Assembly (NCBI RefSeq): GCF_902635505.1
Contig: NC_045430.1
Span: 248,001-312,000 of the forward strand
Direction of reading: 5' to 3'
DNA: 64,000 nucleotides
Source: Sarcophilus harrisii
Taxonomy: Eukaryota > Chordata > Mammalia > Dasyuromorphia > Dasyuridae
Below, one piece after another: positions 34,831 through 45,720 of this stretch (position 1 is its first letter; each line of letters starts with the position of its first letter). The notes under the pieces were generated by a model, which did no database searches, was not told the origin of the DNA, and saw nothing but the letters and a program-made list of their open reading frames with translations. The position numbers were made by a program, and so were the translations under genes.

Positions 34831-36667
34831 ATAGCTTCTGTAATTGTAAAAATGCCTTTTCTTTTTTCCTTTCATCTCTGCCCTTGAATGGGGAATCTCT
34901 TCTTATCTTGAGAATAAATCTTACCAGTTACATTCTTAGTGTTTCCTTTTCTCCCTTGACCGATTCCCTTCTTTCGCTACTGCTCTAAAATGCTTTCCTG
35001 GTTTGCCCCAAGTCCCTACAGAATATTGTTATTTGATGGCCTGAAATTTACAGAAGCACCGAATCTTTATCCCAATAACCTGAGTCTGCTCCCTCTGACA
35101 AGTAGCACCGTTATCCTGGCCCATGACATTCTATATAGCAGGGGCAGGTCACAAAGGCGGGTAAGAGGTATGGGAGATGTGGAAGAGGAGAGAAAAGGGA
35201 GCTCAAGAAGGATTCCCTTAACTTTTTTTTCTGTAAAAATGAGAGTTGAGAGAGTTGACGGAGGGAAGCAATGAAAGGGTTGAGGAGGGGTGAGCAGGTT
35301 TGGGAGATCTGCTGTGGAGAGTGGGAGAGTGAGCCAATGAGGGTGATCTATCGTCTTGGAGTCTCAGGGGAGAGTTGAGTGCCAGGTGGATCCCAAGGGT
35401 ATCCAAGGAGGATGAGTATCTCTGGTGTGAGGGCTTGCCAAATGGTTCTGCATGTATTTATAGTGTTACACTTTGAATGTCAAACTTTTTATTGAGTCTT
35501 TTGGTTGAGAGTATAAGAACAATTGGTGAAGTGCTCTATAAAAGTCAAAGCTGCCTCAGTGATCCCCTACGATGGTTTTCCAGGTGAGCCCCAGTCTGGG
35601 CCTGTCTAAGGGACCTCTCTCTCCCCAGAGGCCAGTTCTCTACAATCCAGCCTGGATTTATACTACTGGCCATCCAGGATTTATACAAACAGATTTGTTC
35701 ATCCGCAAAAGGATCCCTGAATTAGGGTACAGGCAGGTCATGAACCGCCTCTAATGTTTCAGGGTAAAACAATTCCTAGCTGTGTGCAGGGGAAAGGCTC
35801 CCTAGATCAGCATCCTGTTTACAGCAGAAAGCCCCAGGCAGTCGAGCAGATAACCCACATGGTGCTCCATAAAGAATCTGCTCCTTAAGAAAAAGAGAGA
35901 GAAGAAGTGAAGGGGATGATGAGTGGTGATGGGGAAGGAGGAGAGAAACACGTTAGGGAAAAGGGAGAGAAGATGTAAACAAGATAAAAGGAGGCATTTC
36001 CCCTAGGAAACCCTGTTAGCAGTTGTGGCTTCCTTGAAATCATTATGGAAATTGCCACAGTGCCCAGAGGGCGCTGGCTTTGGGCCTCCAGTAAAAAAAT
36101 AGATGGCAGGAGAAATTCTACAGCAAGCCCCATCATCTTGGGCTTCCTTTCAGCAATCAAGCTTGGAGGGCGAGAAGAGCCTGAAGGGTGAAGGGGTGTC
36201 CAATCCCCTGACCTCAAGCAGGTCAGCAAAGTTCTCTGAGATCTTTCCAATCCTGAAATCCCAGCTAGATTTCTAAGCCGTGAATGGGGGTGTAAACGAG
36301 CCATTACTGAAATTACTTGATGCTGATTCAGAAAGGGAACAGCTTGGAAGAGGAAAGATCATGAATAATGACACTCAAGCCAATGGGGGATAAACCTGAG
36401 AACTTAATTCCTGATAGGAGAAGGTTGTAATCCTCTATAAGGGTCAAAGTTTGGAAAATGGAAAGCATTTTGGCAGAAATTAGGTTTAGATCAACGATTT
36501 ATACCCAAGATAATCATGAGTGCTGTGCCAGATATAAATGTGTGAGCAAGGTCAAATAAAGGGAATGTCTGCATTACCTAGGACAGAAAGCAATTTCTGA
36601 ATATTTTTCTCTTAGGCCTTCTTTGCCCACAAATTATAGCCAGAGAATGAGTTCAGATTCTAAGAAT
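34831..36667. repeat. Duplicon D, P and R blocks
   Basis: Non-coding, paralogous to 12,601-14,460. P block at 35,221, R block from 35,555. Confidence 0.75.
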
Positions 36668-38054
36668 GGGGTTTAGAGTGGTGATTAAGGGTATGAAGTG
36701 CGGATTAGGCAAAAGAAAGCCAGGGTGACAAAGCCTGCTTTTTCCCTTTGGGCCTGCAGGACTGAGGATTTTAGTGCGCACTATCCTTTGGTGCAGAAGC
36801 ACTGGCTCTTGGACCTTCATCCTTATCTCAGAATTCCAGGGACAGAACTATTCTGGCGCCAGGTTACACTGTGGGGCTGGGGCGAATAACCCTTCTGGTA
36901 CATGTAGGGCTTCCCCAAACTCCCTAAGGTGTGGTGTCCCGAGCTCCCAAAACACTGCCACAGGGGATGCTTCAAAGCTCCAGCAAAGGTAAAGTAAGGT
37001 TCCCAACTGGCTTTGGTAGTGAGGGGTGGGGCTTCCCAAATTCTTATGGGGTGGAGCTTCCAAAATGAAGAAAATTCCCCCATCCCAAAAGAGTGGGGGC
37101 GTGGTTCCCGGGAGTCTTTGTTGCCTAGGGGCGGGGTTCTCCAAATCACCCTGGAGACCTGAGGTTGCCAGAAGCCCCTGTAGTACGCAGGAGGGGGGGC
37201 CTCTACTTCTCTGCTTCTAAGACCTTCCACACTTAAAGACGAGACCTGAATTCGACCTGGGTAATTTTACAGCTTCTAAAGGGTATGTTGAGGCCAGCTC
37301 TCTGTTAACAACAATGGGGTGGCGGCAAGTAGACCCCAAGTTAGTGCCATGTTGGAATATATTAATGCGGGAGTTATTGGGTCAACTGGGCTCATCTTGG
37401 GGCCGTATTATTGCGGGCAGTGCCGCTGGGCAGGCCTCCCCTGTCCCCACCTGACCCCACACAATGGTACAAACTTTGGGTTTGTACTACTGCAGGTTAA
37501 GATGAGGGCGCCCACTTTGCAGTCGAGCCGGCCAGAGACTCTCGGCCCCTTCGATGCAGGAGCTGCAGACCCTGCAGCCGCCCAAACCGAACCCCTTTGG
37601 GCTACATTACTGTGGAGGAGTATGGCTGTAGAAATAGCACTATTCTTGCCTCCTAAGAGCCTTCCAAATTGACTCCGGGGTCTTCTAGGTCGTGAGGTGT
37701 GAGACGGGGGCCAGTAAATCAGAGAGTGTTTTGGAGAAGCCAGCCAGAATGGGAGGGCCTGGAGCCCATGTACTCTAATGGGTTTGGAATTGTTTCAGAA
37801 GAGCCAGGGGATTCAGAGATTTCCAGTATCTGAAGTTCTGTCACTGAGGGGAGGGTTCAGCCTTGTTCAGCCGGGTCCCAGAGAGCTGAAAGGGGCCGGG
37901 AAGAGGATTGGCAAAAAAGCCCACTGAGGCTGGAAGTCGGAGGAAAGTCTTCCTCCAGAGAGGTGACCTCCAGTGAAATGGGCTGACTTCTTGCAGTTTC
38001 TTTCTTGCAGCCTGGAAAGTAGACTAGAGACCACTTGAGCCCCTCCCAGTTCTC
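36668..38054 (+). promoter_or_regulatory. GC-rich leader of Ras-like copy D, with potential 5' intron
   Basis: GGGGGCGTGG is at 37,095-37,104 and GGGGCGGGG near 37,128. The donor-like GGTATGT has its GT at 37,283, and the acceptor TTTCTTGCAG ends at 38,010, 44 bases before the ATG. The arrangement matches copy B. Promoter function is inferred. Confidence 0.45.
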
Positions 38055-38681
38055 ATGGCTTCTTGTGTCCATACCTCCATAGGTGATCCAGACAGACGCA
38101 GAACCAAGATGTATAAGTTGGTGGTGATGGGCACCTTTTGTGTGGGCAAGACTGCACTGATCATGCAATTCACTAAGAATCATTTTATGACTGAATATGG
38201 CCCCACCATCCAAGATTCCTACCGTAAGCACACAGTGGTGGATGAAGAGCAGTGCCAGCTGGACATCTTGGATACCACAAGCACTGAAGCATTTTATTGC
38301 CTAAGGGATGAGTCCATGCACTGGGGAGAGGGATTCCTCTTAGTCTATGCAGTGAATGACCTCTACTCTTTTGACAATGTGAATATCCTCTGGGACCGTC
38401 TACAGGGAATCAAGGGCACCAACCGTGTACCCGTGGTGTTGGTGGCCAACAAAGTAGACGTAACTGATAGGCTGGTGAACCATACAGTGGGCCAGGAGGT
38501 GGCCAGGAGCTTCGGGATCCCTTACGTGGAGACATCAGCCAAGACTGGGCAAGGTGTGGAGCAAGCCTTCCATGACTTGGTCCGAGAAATTTGTAGGCTG
38601 CGAGCTGAGGAGGAGCTCAAGAGTCTCCCTAATACTGAGCAGAAGAAAGTCTGGGAGTTCAAGTTTTGCACAATCCAGTGA
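38055..38681 (+). CDS. Intact Ras-family small GTPase, copy D (208 aa)
   Basis: Same length and layout as the copy at 6,356 with clear divergence. The P-loop is GTFCVGKT (residues 26-33), switch I EYGPTIQDSY (47-56), DTTSTEAF (73-80), NKVD (132-135), ETSAK (159-163), and the tail ends KFCTIQ with a single CAAX cysteine at 205. In Ras numbering, position 12 is Phe, 13 Cys, 33 Gly, 59 Thr, 60 Ser and 61 Thr. Loss of Gly60, which normally drives the GTP-induced switch, and of Gln61 suggests a poor or absent GTPase cycle. The palmitoylation-type second cysteine of copy B is absent. Ras-like TIQDSY resembles ERAS switch I, but the rest (GEGFL, GIPYVETSAKTGQGVEQAF) is closer to H/K/N-Ras. The open frame despite divergence hints at selection but could be chance. 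Met19 is an alternative start. Confidence 0.78.
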   Translation: MASCVHTSIGDPDRRRTKMYKLVVMGTFCVGKTALIMQFTKNHFMTEYGPTIQDSYRKHTVVDEEQCQLDILDTTSTEAFYCLRDESMHWGEGFLLVYAVNDLYSFDNVNILWDRLQGIKGTNRVPVVLVANKVDVTDRLVNHTVGQEVARSFGIPYVETSAKTGQGVEQAFHDLVREICRLRAEEELKSLPNTEQKKVWEFKFCTIQ

Positions 38682-39934
38682 GCAGGTACACCCTTACCCT
38701 GATCCTGCCCCCTAATTCCCTTCTCACCTGGCCTAGAATACCTTCAAATCCCCTAGCCACTCCCCAGCCTTTAACACCTTCATCTGGACCCTTCCTTCTG
38801 CCTGCTCTTCACTGCCAAGTTCTTTTCTGCATTTTCAGGATTTCTCCAGGAACCTTTTGGAGGGAGTCATCTGCGTTTCTGTGTTAAGGCCTTTTTGGAT
38901 TTTTACTTTTGTTGAGCAGGAATGACTACCTCGGTGCCTGGGTATCCTGATCAGGCAAGAAAAGACTCCATTCCTCCTTGAGTGGGCAGCCTCCCCCTGC
39001 CTCTCAGCCTGCCAGAGGTCCCAGAGATAGCCAGCTCCCTGGCTGCTTTCTCTCCAATATGGCACTCATCTTCAGCAGCCTCCTCTGCCTTCCTGAAGGT
39101 TGTGTTTGGGATTTTCTTTATTGGGCTTTCCCCTCCTCCCCCAAGAGAAACCCTTCCTCTGGAGACCAGGGCAAAGTGATTCACCATCTTGCCCCTGGAT
39201 TTTGTGTATTTGTTGTCTGGAGCCTGATCACCACCCCTGTCGTGGCCCAGAAGACCTTGTTTGTGGTGATGGTGAGCAGCCCTGTTCTGAAGTGGTCCCT
39301 ATTCAGTGACCCTCAAGACCAGACTGGGGGGATATGGGTAAGGTTTTTTTTGTTACTCACCTTGAGCATGTTTATTCTCAACTTGGTTTTCATCTGGAGC
39401 ACTTTGGATAGCAGTAAGAGGCTGGGTTGAAATGGGGCTGCCTCTTACCAGTAGGATGCCTTTAGACGTAAGTGCCATTAAAATTATAGTTTCTGTTTTA
39501 GCAGCCAGATAAAGACCCTCAGACATTGCAAGTTGAATTAGTTTAATTGCCTCCAAGAGAAGTGGAGTGGAGGGGCCTGTCTGTAAATGTTCTGAACAGA
39601 TACCTCACAGCTGCAGTTCAAGTGGGGGTCTGCTTAGGAACCTTCTGACAGGGACATCTTTGTATTATCTCAGGAGTTCTGGTGAAAAGGGCAGTGGGTG
39701 ATTCTCCTGTTTCAGTTAAAGGTATCGAGGATTCTAAAGCTACCTGTTTGGCTTTTGTTGGGGGCAGGGTGAATGAGGAAAAATTCATTTTAAAGGGACT
39801 TCTTTCACACTTGAATTCAAAGTTGATTATTTTTCTTTTTCTAGGATTTCTTATAAATAAAGTTGTTTGTTTATATGTGTGTTTCTGGTAGTTTCTCATG
39901 GGTTGATATGTTTGGGGTAGGAATCATACAAGGG
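38682..39934 (+). repeat. Duplicon D, 3' block
   Basis: Shared 3' block after Ras, lacking the SINE found in A and C. It is the likely 3' untranslated part. No separate gene. Confidence 0.65.
39856..39861 (+). terminator. Candidate poly(A) signal AATAAA, unit D
   Basis: AATAAA followed by a GT-rich stretch, the counterpart of 17,858-17,863, about 1.2 kb after the intact Ras-like frame. Confidence 0.4.
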
Positions 39935-42355
39935 CAGTATGGCCTACTGGAGAGAGAGCTGGGTTTGGGAGTGAGGAAGGCATGGGTGTTGTAGCTGTGG
40001 GACCTTGGGCTTCAGTTTTCTCACCAATAAAATGTGGGGGAAGAGAAGTGGAGGGTTGATCTAGACTCTCAGGACTCACTTAACTCTACCACTAGAGTGG
40101 TTTTCAGTCTATGAAGCTTAGCTCAATGAGATGATAGTGATCCCTGGAAATAGTCTTATCTATCATCTGGCCATCATGTATCATAATATTTATCTCTGAA
40201 TCTCTCATCTCTATATTAACTAATCATCTCTATTAATGTCATCTCTCATTTATTATAGACCAGTTCTATATCACCTATTCCCTCATCTTTTTATATAGTT
40301 TTCATTTCTTTCTCCACACTCTTCCAGCGCACCTCATTTTTAGATTAACAATCAAAAACACTCATTTTGCATTTCATAATGTTCTCTAGTTCATTGTCCA
40401 AAATATCCTCCCTTCTCCAACGATATGACAAGGTAGACTATTTTTTATTCTAATTTGCCTATAATATCTCCCTTTATGTCTAAATCATGAACCTATTTTA
40501 ACCTTATGTTGGTGTAGGGTGTTCTATGTTAGTCAATGCCTAGGTTCTGCCATAGTATTTTCCATTTTTCCTAGCCATTTTTTGTCAAATAGAGAGCTCT
40601 CAGCCCAGAAACTGGCGTCTTTGGGTTTAATCAAACACTTGATCACTATAGTCATTGACTATTGTGTCTTGTATGACTTCATCTATTTCACTGATTCCCT
40701 ACTCTTAATACACCAAAAGATTTTGATGACTGCCTCTTAATAAATATGGGATTAGGTCTGGTATGGCTCCGCCACCTTCCCTTTTAGCACTCCTTTTACA
40801 AGATTTTGAATTCCCAAGTTTTCTCCCTCCTTCCTTCCTCTCCCCTCTTCTGAAGAAGGGATGTAGTTTGATCTAGTTTATTCCTGAGCTATCACGTAAG
40901 ACACAATTCAACATTAGTCACAGTGTGAAAGAACATGATCAAAAGAAAAAAATGAGAAAAGAAAAACAACGCTTTGATCTGCATTCAGAGGCCATCAGTT
41001 CTTTATCAGGATATGGATAGCGTTTTCTTTCATGAGTTCTTTGCACTTGTCTTAGATCATTCTGTTGCAGAGAAGAGCAGAATTTCTCATAGTTGATCAT
41101 ACAGTGTTGCTGATGTTGCACACAGTGTTTTCCTGATTCTGCTCATTTCACTTTGTATCAGTCTGTACAAGTCTTTCCAGGTTTTTCTGAAATTTGCCTG
41201 TTGATTTCATGGTGTACAATAATATTCCTTTATATTTCTATACCACAACTTATTCAGTCATTCCCCAACTGATGGGTTTCCCCTCAGTTTCCAATATTTT
41301 GTCACCCCACAAAAGGACTCCTATAAATATTTTTGCATATTCACATATATGTTTATGTATGAATATCATTTCCTTTTTGCATGATCTCTTTCGGATACAG
41401 ACTTAGTAGTGGTATTGCTGAGTCAAAGTGTATGCACTGTCTGGTTGCCCTTTGGGCCTAGTTCCAACTATCTCTGAGAATGGTTGGATCAGTTCAGGAC
41501 TCCAACAATGCCTTAGGTGTTTCAGTTTTTCCTGTCTTCAACATTTATCACTTAATTTTTTTTTTCTTATTGCCCAATCTGATAGGTGTGAGGTGGTATC
41601 TCAAAGTTGTTTTAATTTGCATTTCTCTAATCAAGTGATTTGGAGCACTACTCCATATGTCCAGAGAAAGCTTTGATTATTTTATTTGAAATCTGCCTGC
41701 TCATATCTTTATCTAGTGGGAAAATAATTTTTATTCTTTTAAATTATGCTTATATTTCATAAATGAGGCCCTTAACAGAGATACTTGTAATGATTGTTTT
41801 CTAGCTTTCTGCTTTCCTTCTAGTCTTGGTAGCATTTGGTTTGCTTTGTATAAAAGCTTTTAAAATTTAATTTAATCAAGATGATCTATATGCATTTTGC
41901 AATGTTCTCTCTATTTGATCAAAAATACTTCTTCTTCCTATAGGTTTGACAGATAGACTATTCTTTGGTCTTCTAATTTGCTTGTGATTCCCCTTTATCT
42001 TTAAATCATGTAGCCATTTGGACTGTGTCTTAATATAAAATAAGAGAAACTAGTCTGTACATACTTTGTATCCAATTGCCCCCCCCCCCCGTTTTCCCAG
42101 TTTTTCTGAAATAGTGAGTTCTTACCCCAGAAGTCTTTGGGTTTATCAAACAGTAGATTACTATAGTCTTTTACTATTATATCTTATGGATCTAATTTCT
42201 TTCACTGATTCACTATTTCTTGGCCAGTACCAGATGACTTTGATGGTTACTGCTTTATACTGTAGTTTTAGATCTGATATTGCTAGACTACCTACCTTCT
42301 TTTGTTATTTTTGTCCCCATTATTTCCCTTGATATTCTTAACCTTTTTTTCATCT
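39935..42355 (-). mobile_element. L1 fragments, outer element
   Basis: After a worn SINE-like stretch (39,935-40,090) come antisense L1 pieces. From 40,790 an L1 3' UTR leads into ORF2 antisense up to 42,355 (CAGTCATTCCCCAACTGATGG, CAATCTGATAGGTGTGAGG). It is interrupted by a younger L1 and resumes at 43,423. The part up to about 41,290 is shared with unit C. Confidence 0.75.
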
Positions 42356-42372
42356 AGATGAGTTATTTTTTT

Positions 42373-43405
42373 TATTATAATAACTTTTTGTTGACAGAAC
42401 CCATGCCTGGGTAATTTTTTACATTATCCCTTGCACTGACTTCTGTTCCAATTTTTCCCCTCTCTCCCTCCACCCCCTCCCTCAGATGGCAAGCAGTCCT
42501 ATACATGTTAAATATGTCGCAGTATATCCTAAATACAATATATGTGTGCAGAACTGAACAGTTCTCTTGTTGCACAGGGAGAACTGGATTCAGAAGGTAA
42601 AAATAACCCAGGAAGAAAAACAAAAATGCAAACAGTTTACATTCATTTCCCAGTGTTCTTTTTTTGGGTGTAGCTGCTTCTGTCCATCATTGATCAATTG
42701 AAACTGAGTTAGGTCTCTTTGTCAAAGAAATCCACTTCCATTAGAATACATCTTCATACAATATTATTGTTGAAGTATATATAATGATCTCCTGGTTCTG
42801 CTCATTTCACTCAGCATCAGTTCATGTAAGTCTCTCCAAGTCTCTCTGTCTTCATCCTGCTGGTCATTTCTTACAGAACAATAATATTCTATAACATTCA
42901 TATGCCACAATTTACCCAACCATTCTCCAATTGATGGGCATCCATTCATTTTCTGGTTTCTAGCCACTACAAACAGGGCTGCCGCAAACATTTTGGCACA
43001 TACAGGTCCCTTTTCCTTCTTTAGTATCTCTTTGGGGTATAAGCCCAGTAGTAACACTGCTGGCTCAAAGGGTATGCACGGTTTGATAATTTTTGGGGCA
43101 TAATTCCAGATTGCTCTCCAGAATGGTTGGATTTGTTCACAACTCCACCAACAATGCATCAGTGTCCCAGTTTTCCTTCCAATATTCATCATTATTTTTT
43201 CCTGTCATCTTAGTTGATCTGACAGGGGTGTAGTGGTATCTCAGAGTTGTCTTAATTTGCATTTCTCTGATCAATAATGATTTGGAACACTTTCATACGA
43301 GTGGTAATAGTTTCAATTTCATCAATTGAAAATTGTCTGTTCATATCCTTTGACCATTTATCAATTGGAGAATGGCTTGATTTCTTATAAATTAGAGTCA
43401 ATTCC
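42373..43405 (-). mobile_element. Younger L1 nested in the outer L1
   Basis: The reverse strand encodes an ORF2 C-terminus over 42,764-43,192 (MHCWWSCEQIQPFWRAIWN, LWHMNVIEYYCSVRNDQQD). Flanking duplications AGATGAGTTATTTTTTT lie at 42,356-42,372 and 43,406-43,422. The element is 5'-truncated, with a T-rich 3' end at 42,373. Confidence 0.9.
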
Positions 43406-43422
43406 AGATGAGTTATTTTTTT

Positions 43423-43990
43423 AAACTTCTCTTAGTTTTTTTTGGTAGTTTGATGGACATGGCACTGAATAAGTAAATCAAATAGAATGTATTTAAAATC
43501 AAGAGCTAATATTATATATAATGGAGATAATTACAACCTTTTCCCATAAATTCAGGGTGAAGCAATGTTATTCATTGTCACCATTTCTGTTTGATACGGT
43601 ATGACAAATTTTGACCAGCACTAAGATGAAAAGAAAATTGAGGGAATAAGTATAGGAAACCAAGAGGATTCGCAGTTATCACCTTTGTGGATGATATATT
43701 GATGCACCTAAAGAACTTAGAAATTCAAGTAAAAATTAATTGGAACAATACTTTTAGTAAATTTGCAAGAGATAAAAACATCCACACAAATCATTGTTAT
43801 TTCATCCTAACTCCAATAAACCTCAGTAGGAAGATAAAGAGAATATATCACTTACAATTACTATAAAATATATAAAGTACTTTGGAATTTCCTAACAAGA
43901 TATATACGTAAGAATTATAAAAATACAATCATAAGTAACTGCTTCCTAACAGAACTAAACAATTGGAAAAATGTATATTAACTGCTCATG
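43423..43990 (+). mobile_element. L1 5' piece, inverted relative to the rest
   Basis: Up to about 43,475 the outer L1 continues in antisense. From about 43,480 the plus strand reads the reverse transcriptase region, for example FVDDILMHLKNLEIQ near 43,690, where L1 has FADDILLY. An inverted 5' end like this is typical of twin-primed L1 insertion. The frame is broken. Confidence 0.7.
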
Positions 43991-44877
43991 AAATTCAATA
44001 AAACAGTTGCTGGCAGTTGTGTGCCTCAAGGTAGAAAACATTATTCATATTAACATTTTGTATTATATACTAGTAGCATCCCATAGCATCCATTGGGGGA
44101 GAAGGGTTATTACTGCTCTTGTTAGTTATCCCCATTGCTCTGGGAATTTGTGGGAGCCAATGAAGGAGGGATTTTTTTGTAATCTCTAGAGCCATTCTTG
44201 GGAGATGCAGAGCTTAGAGTCCAGTAGAGCTTGTGGCTAGCTTGTGGTGTGATGGTCACCAGCCCAATCCTTTGGAGAACATTTGGAGAGAATCCTTAGC
44301 TCCCAGGTAGGATAGAAGCAAAAGAGCCAGATGACTTCTTGGCCTCTCTGGCCAGGCAGGGATGGAGAGAGAACCCATGGAAGCAAGGCAGAGCTGTGTA
44401 ACAGTGTCAAGCAGGAGATTCTTTTCACCTGTTAGTTAGTCACTCTACATATTATGTGCCAGGTGCTGTGTTAAGTGCGGCCACAATTGCTTCACTTTTC
44501 TCTAAAGGTGGGAACCACTTGGCCACTCTGCCTTTCAATTATCTCCTGTTGCTTTCATAGGCTCTAGGCAAGTAAGCTGTGCCTTGTTATGGTTTGCTCT
44601 TGGACATTTCAAGTAAAATATTAATGACTGATATTTTTGTCAGTCTTTTTCATCCCCTCTTCCTTCCCCATCACCACTATTATTTTCATTTAGATATGGA
44701 ATCCAAGTTTCGGATCACTTAATCCAACGGACTTATTTTAAAATCAAAGAGTTTGTGACTCACCCAGACCATAACTGACATGGCTCATCCAGGTCTCAAC
44801 GGACGTGTAAATATTAGGTGCTTAGTAAATGTCTGACAGATTTTCATTGAAATGCCAAGATGTATCTCATTGGAGAT
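43991..44877. other. Non-coding stretch
   Basis: No gene seen. A worn repeat of the ATTATGTGCCAGGTGCTGTG type lies at about 44,430-44,480. Confidence 0.5.
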
Positions 44878-45720
44878 GAGGTCTTCCCACCTTCAAATCC
44901 AGGTCCCTGGGTGAGGAAATTTCTCAGGAGATCAGCAGTGGCCACTGAGGACTGATCGAGGGCCCAGGCCCAGAAACCCCGTCCCTTCTGACAACTTTTG
45001 GCACCAAGCAGATCAGGACTCTGGAGAGCTCCTCCAAACGCCTGCACTAACTGGGTGCGGCAGAGAGGCGGAAACTGGCAGGCGGGAGTCAGCTGGTGCT
45101 AGTTCAGATCAAAACCTGGGTCCAAAGTCGCCACAAGAGGCTGAAACGCCATTTGCAGCACTTGGGGGCCCCCGACCCCCTCCAGGCTTCCCCCTCCACT
45201 TTTACAGCCCCCTGCCCCAGTGCTCAGCACCAGCGCCGCTGCGGGCCTGCCGTACATGTACCCCGGTTGGCCACAGCTCCGGGCCCGAGCTTGCCAAGAG
45301 CCTTTTGCCTCTGCCCTGGTCCTCCCCCTCTACTCCCTCTGCCCTTTCCCCGGCTCCTGCAAAGTTGCCCCTCCTGCCATCGCATCGGTGCAGGCTCGTC
45401 TGCTAAGCGGCTGTCCGGACCAGGCCTCCTTCCTGGGGGCCATGTGACCTTAGAGGCCTGTAATCCCTCCTGGTGGGGGTTGACTGGTACTGAGAGAGGA
45501 GAGAGAATAAGGGAGCACCAGACAGATCCCTCGGGGAGAGAGTCTAACTTGGAAAACTTCAGAAAATAATGGTCTGCTCTGTCTTCTGCCCCTGGAAGTA
45601 CTCCATACATCAACTTGTACATATTTGTGAAATTATTTGAAGTAGATTATGAACAGAAAATTTTTATGGACATGTTAAATAATTATTTTTTAAGTAAATA
45701 ATAAATAAAAGAATAACTTC
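44878..45720 (+). pseudogene. VENTX-type homeobox relic, copy E (best preserved homeobox)
   Basis: This copy is cut on its 5' side and begins in the middle of the N-terminal region. Its homeobox, 44,991-45,149 for homeodomain positions 6-58, aligns to human VENTX without any gap: TKQIRTLE against MEQVRTLE, AERRKLA against LERKRLA, and VQIKTWVQSR against VQIKTWFQNR. Thr47, seen in the Vent family, is kept. Phe20 and Asn51 are Ser, Phe49 is Val, and position 25 (Tyr) is a TAA stop, the same as in copies C and D. A frame runs on for 157 codons from helix 3 to 45,569, but no start or full domain exists. Trp48 lies at 45,117-45,119, exactly in register. Pseudogene, probably from a processed copy. 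Confidence 0.85.
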
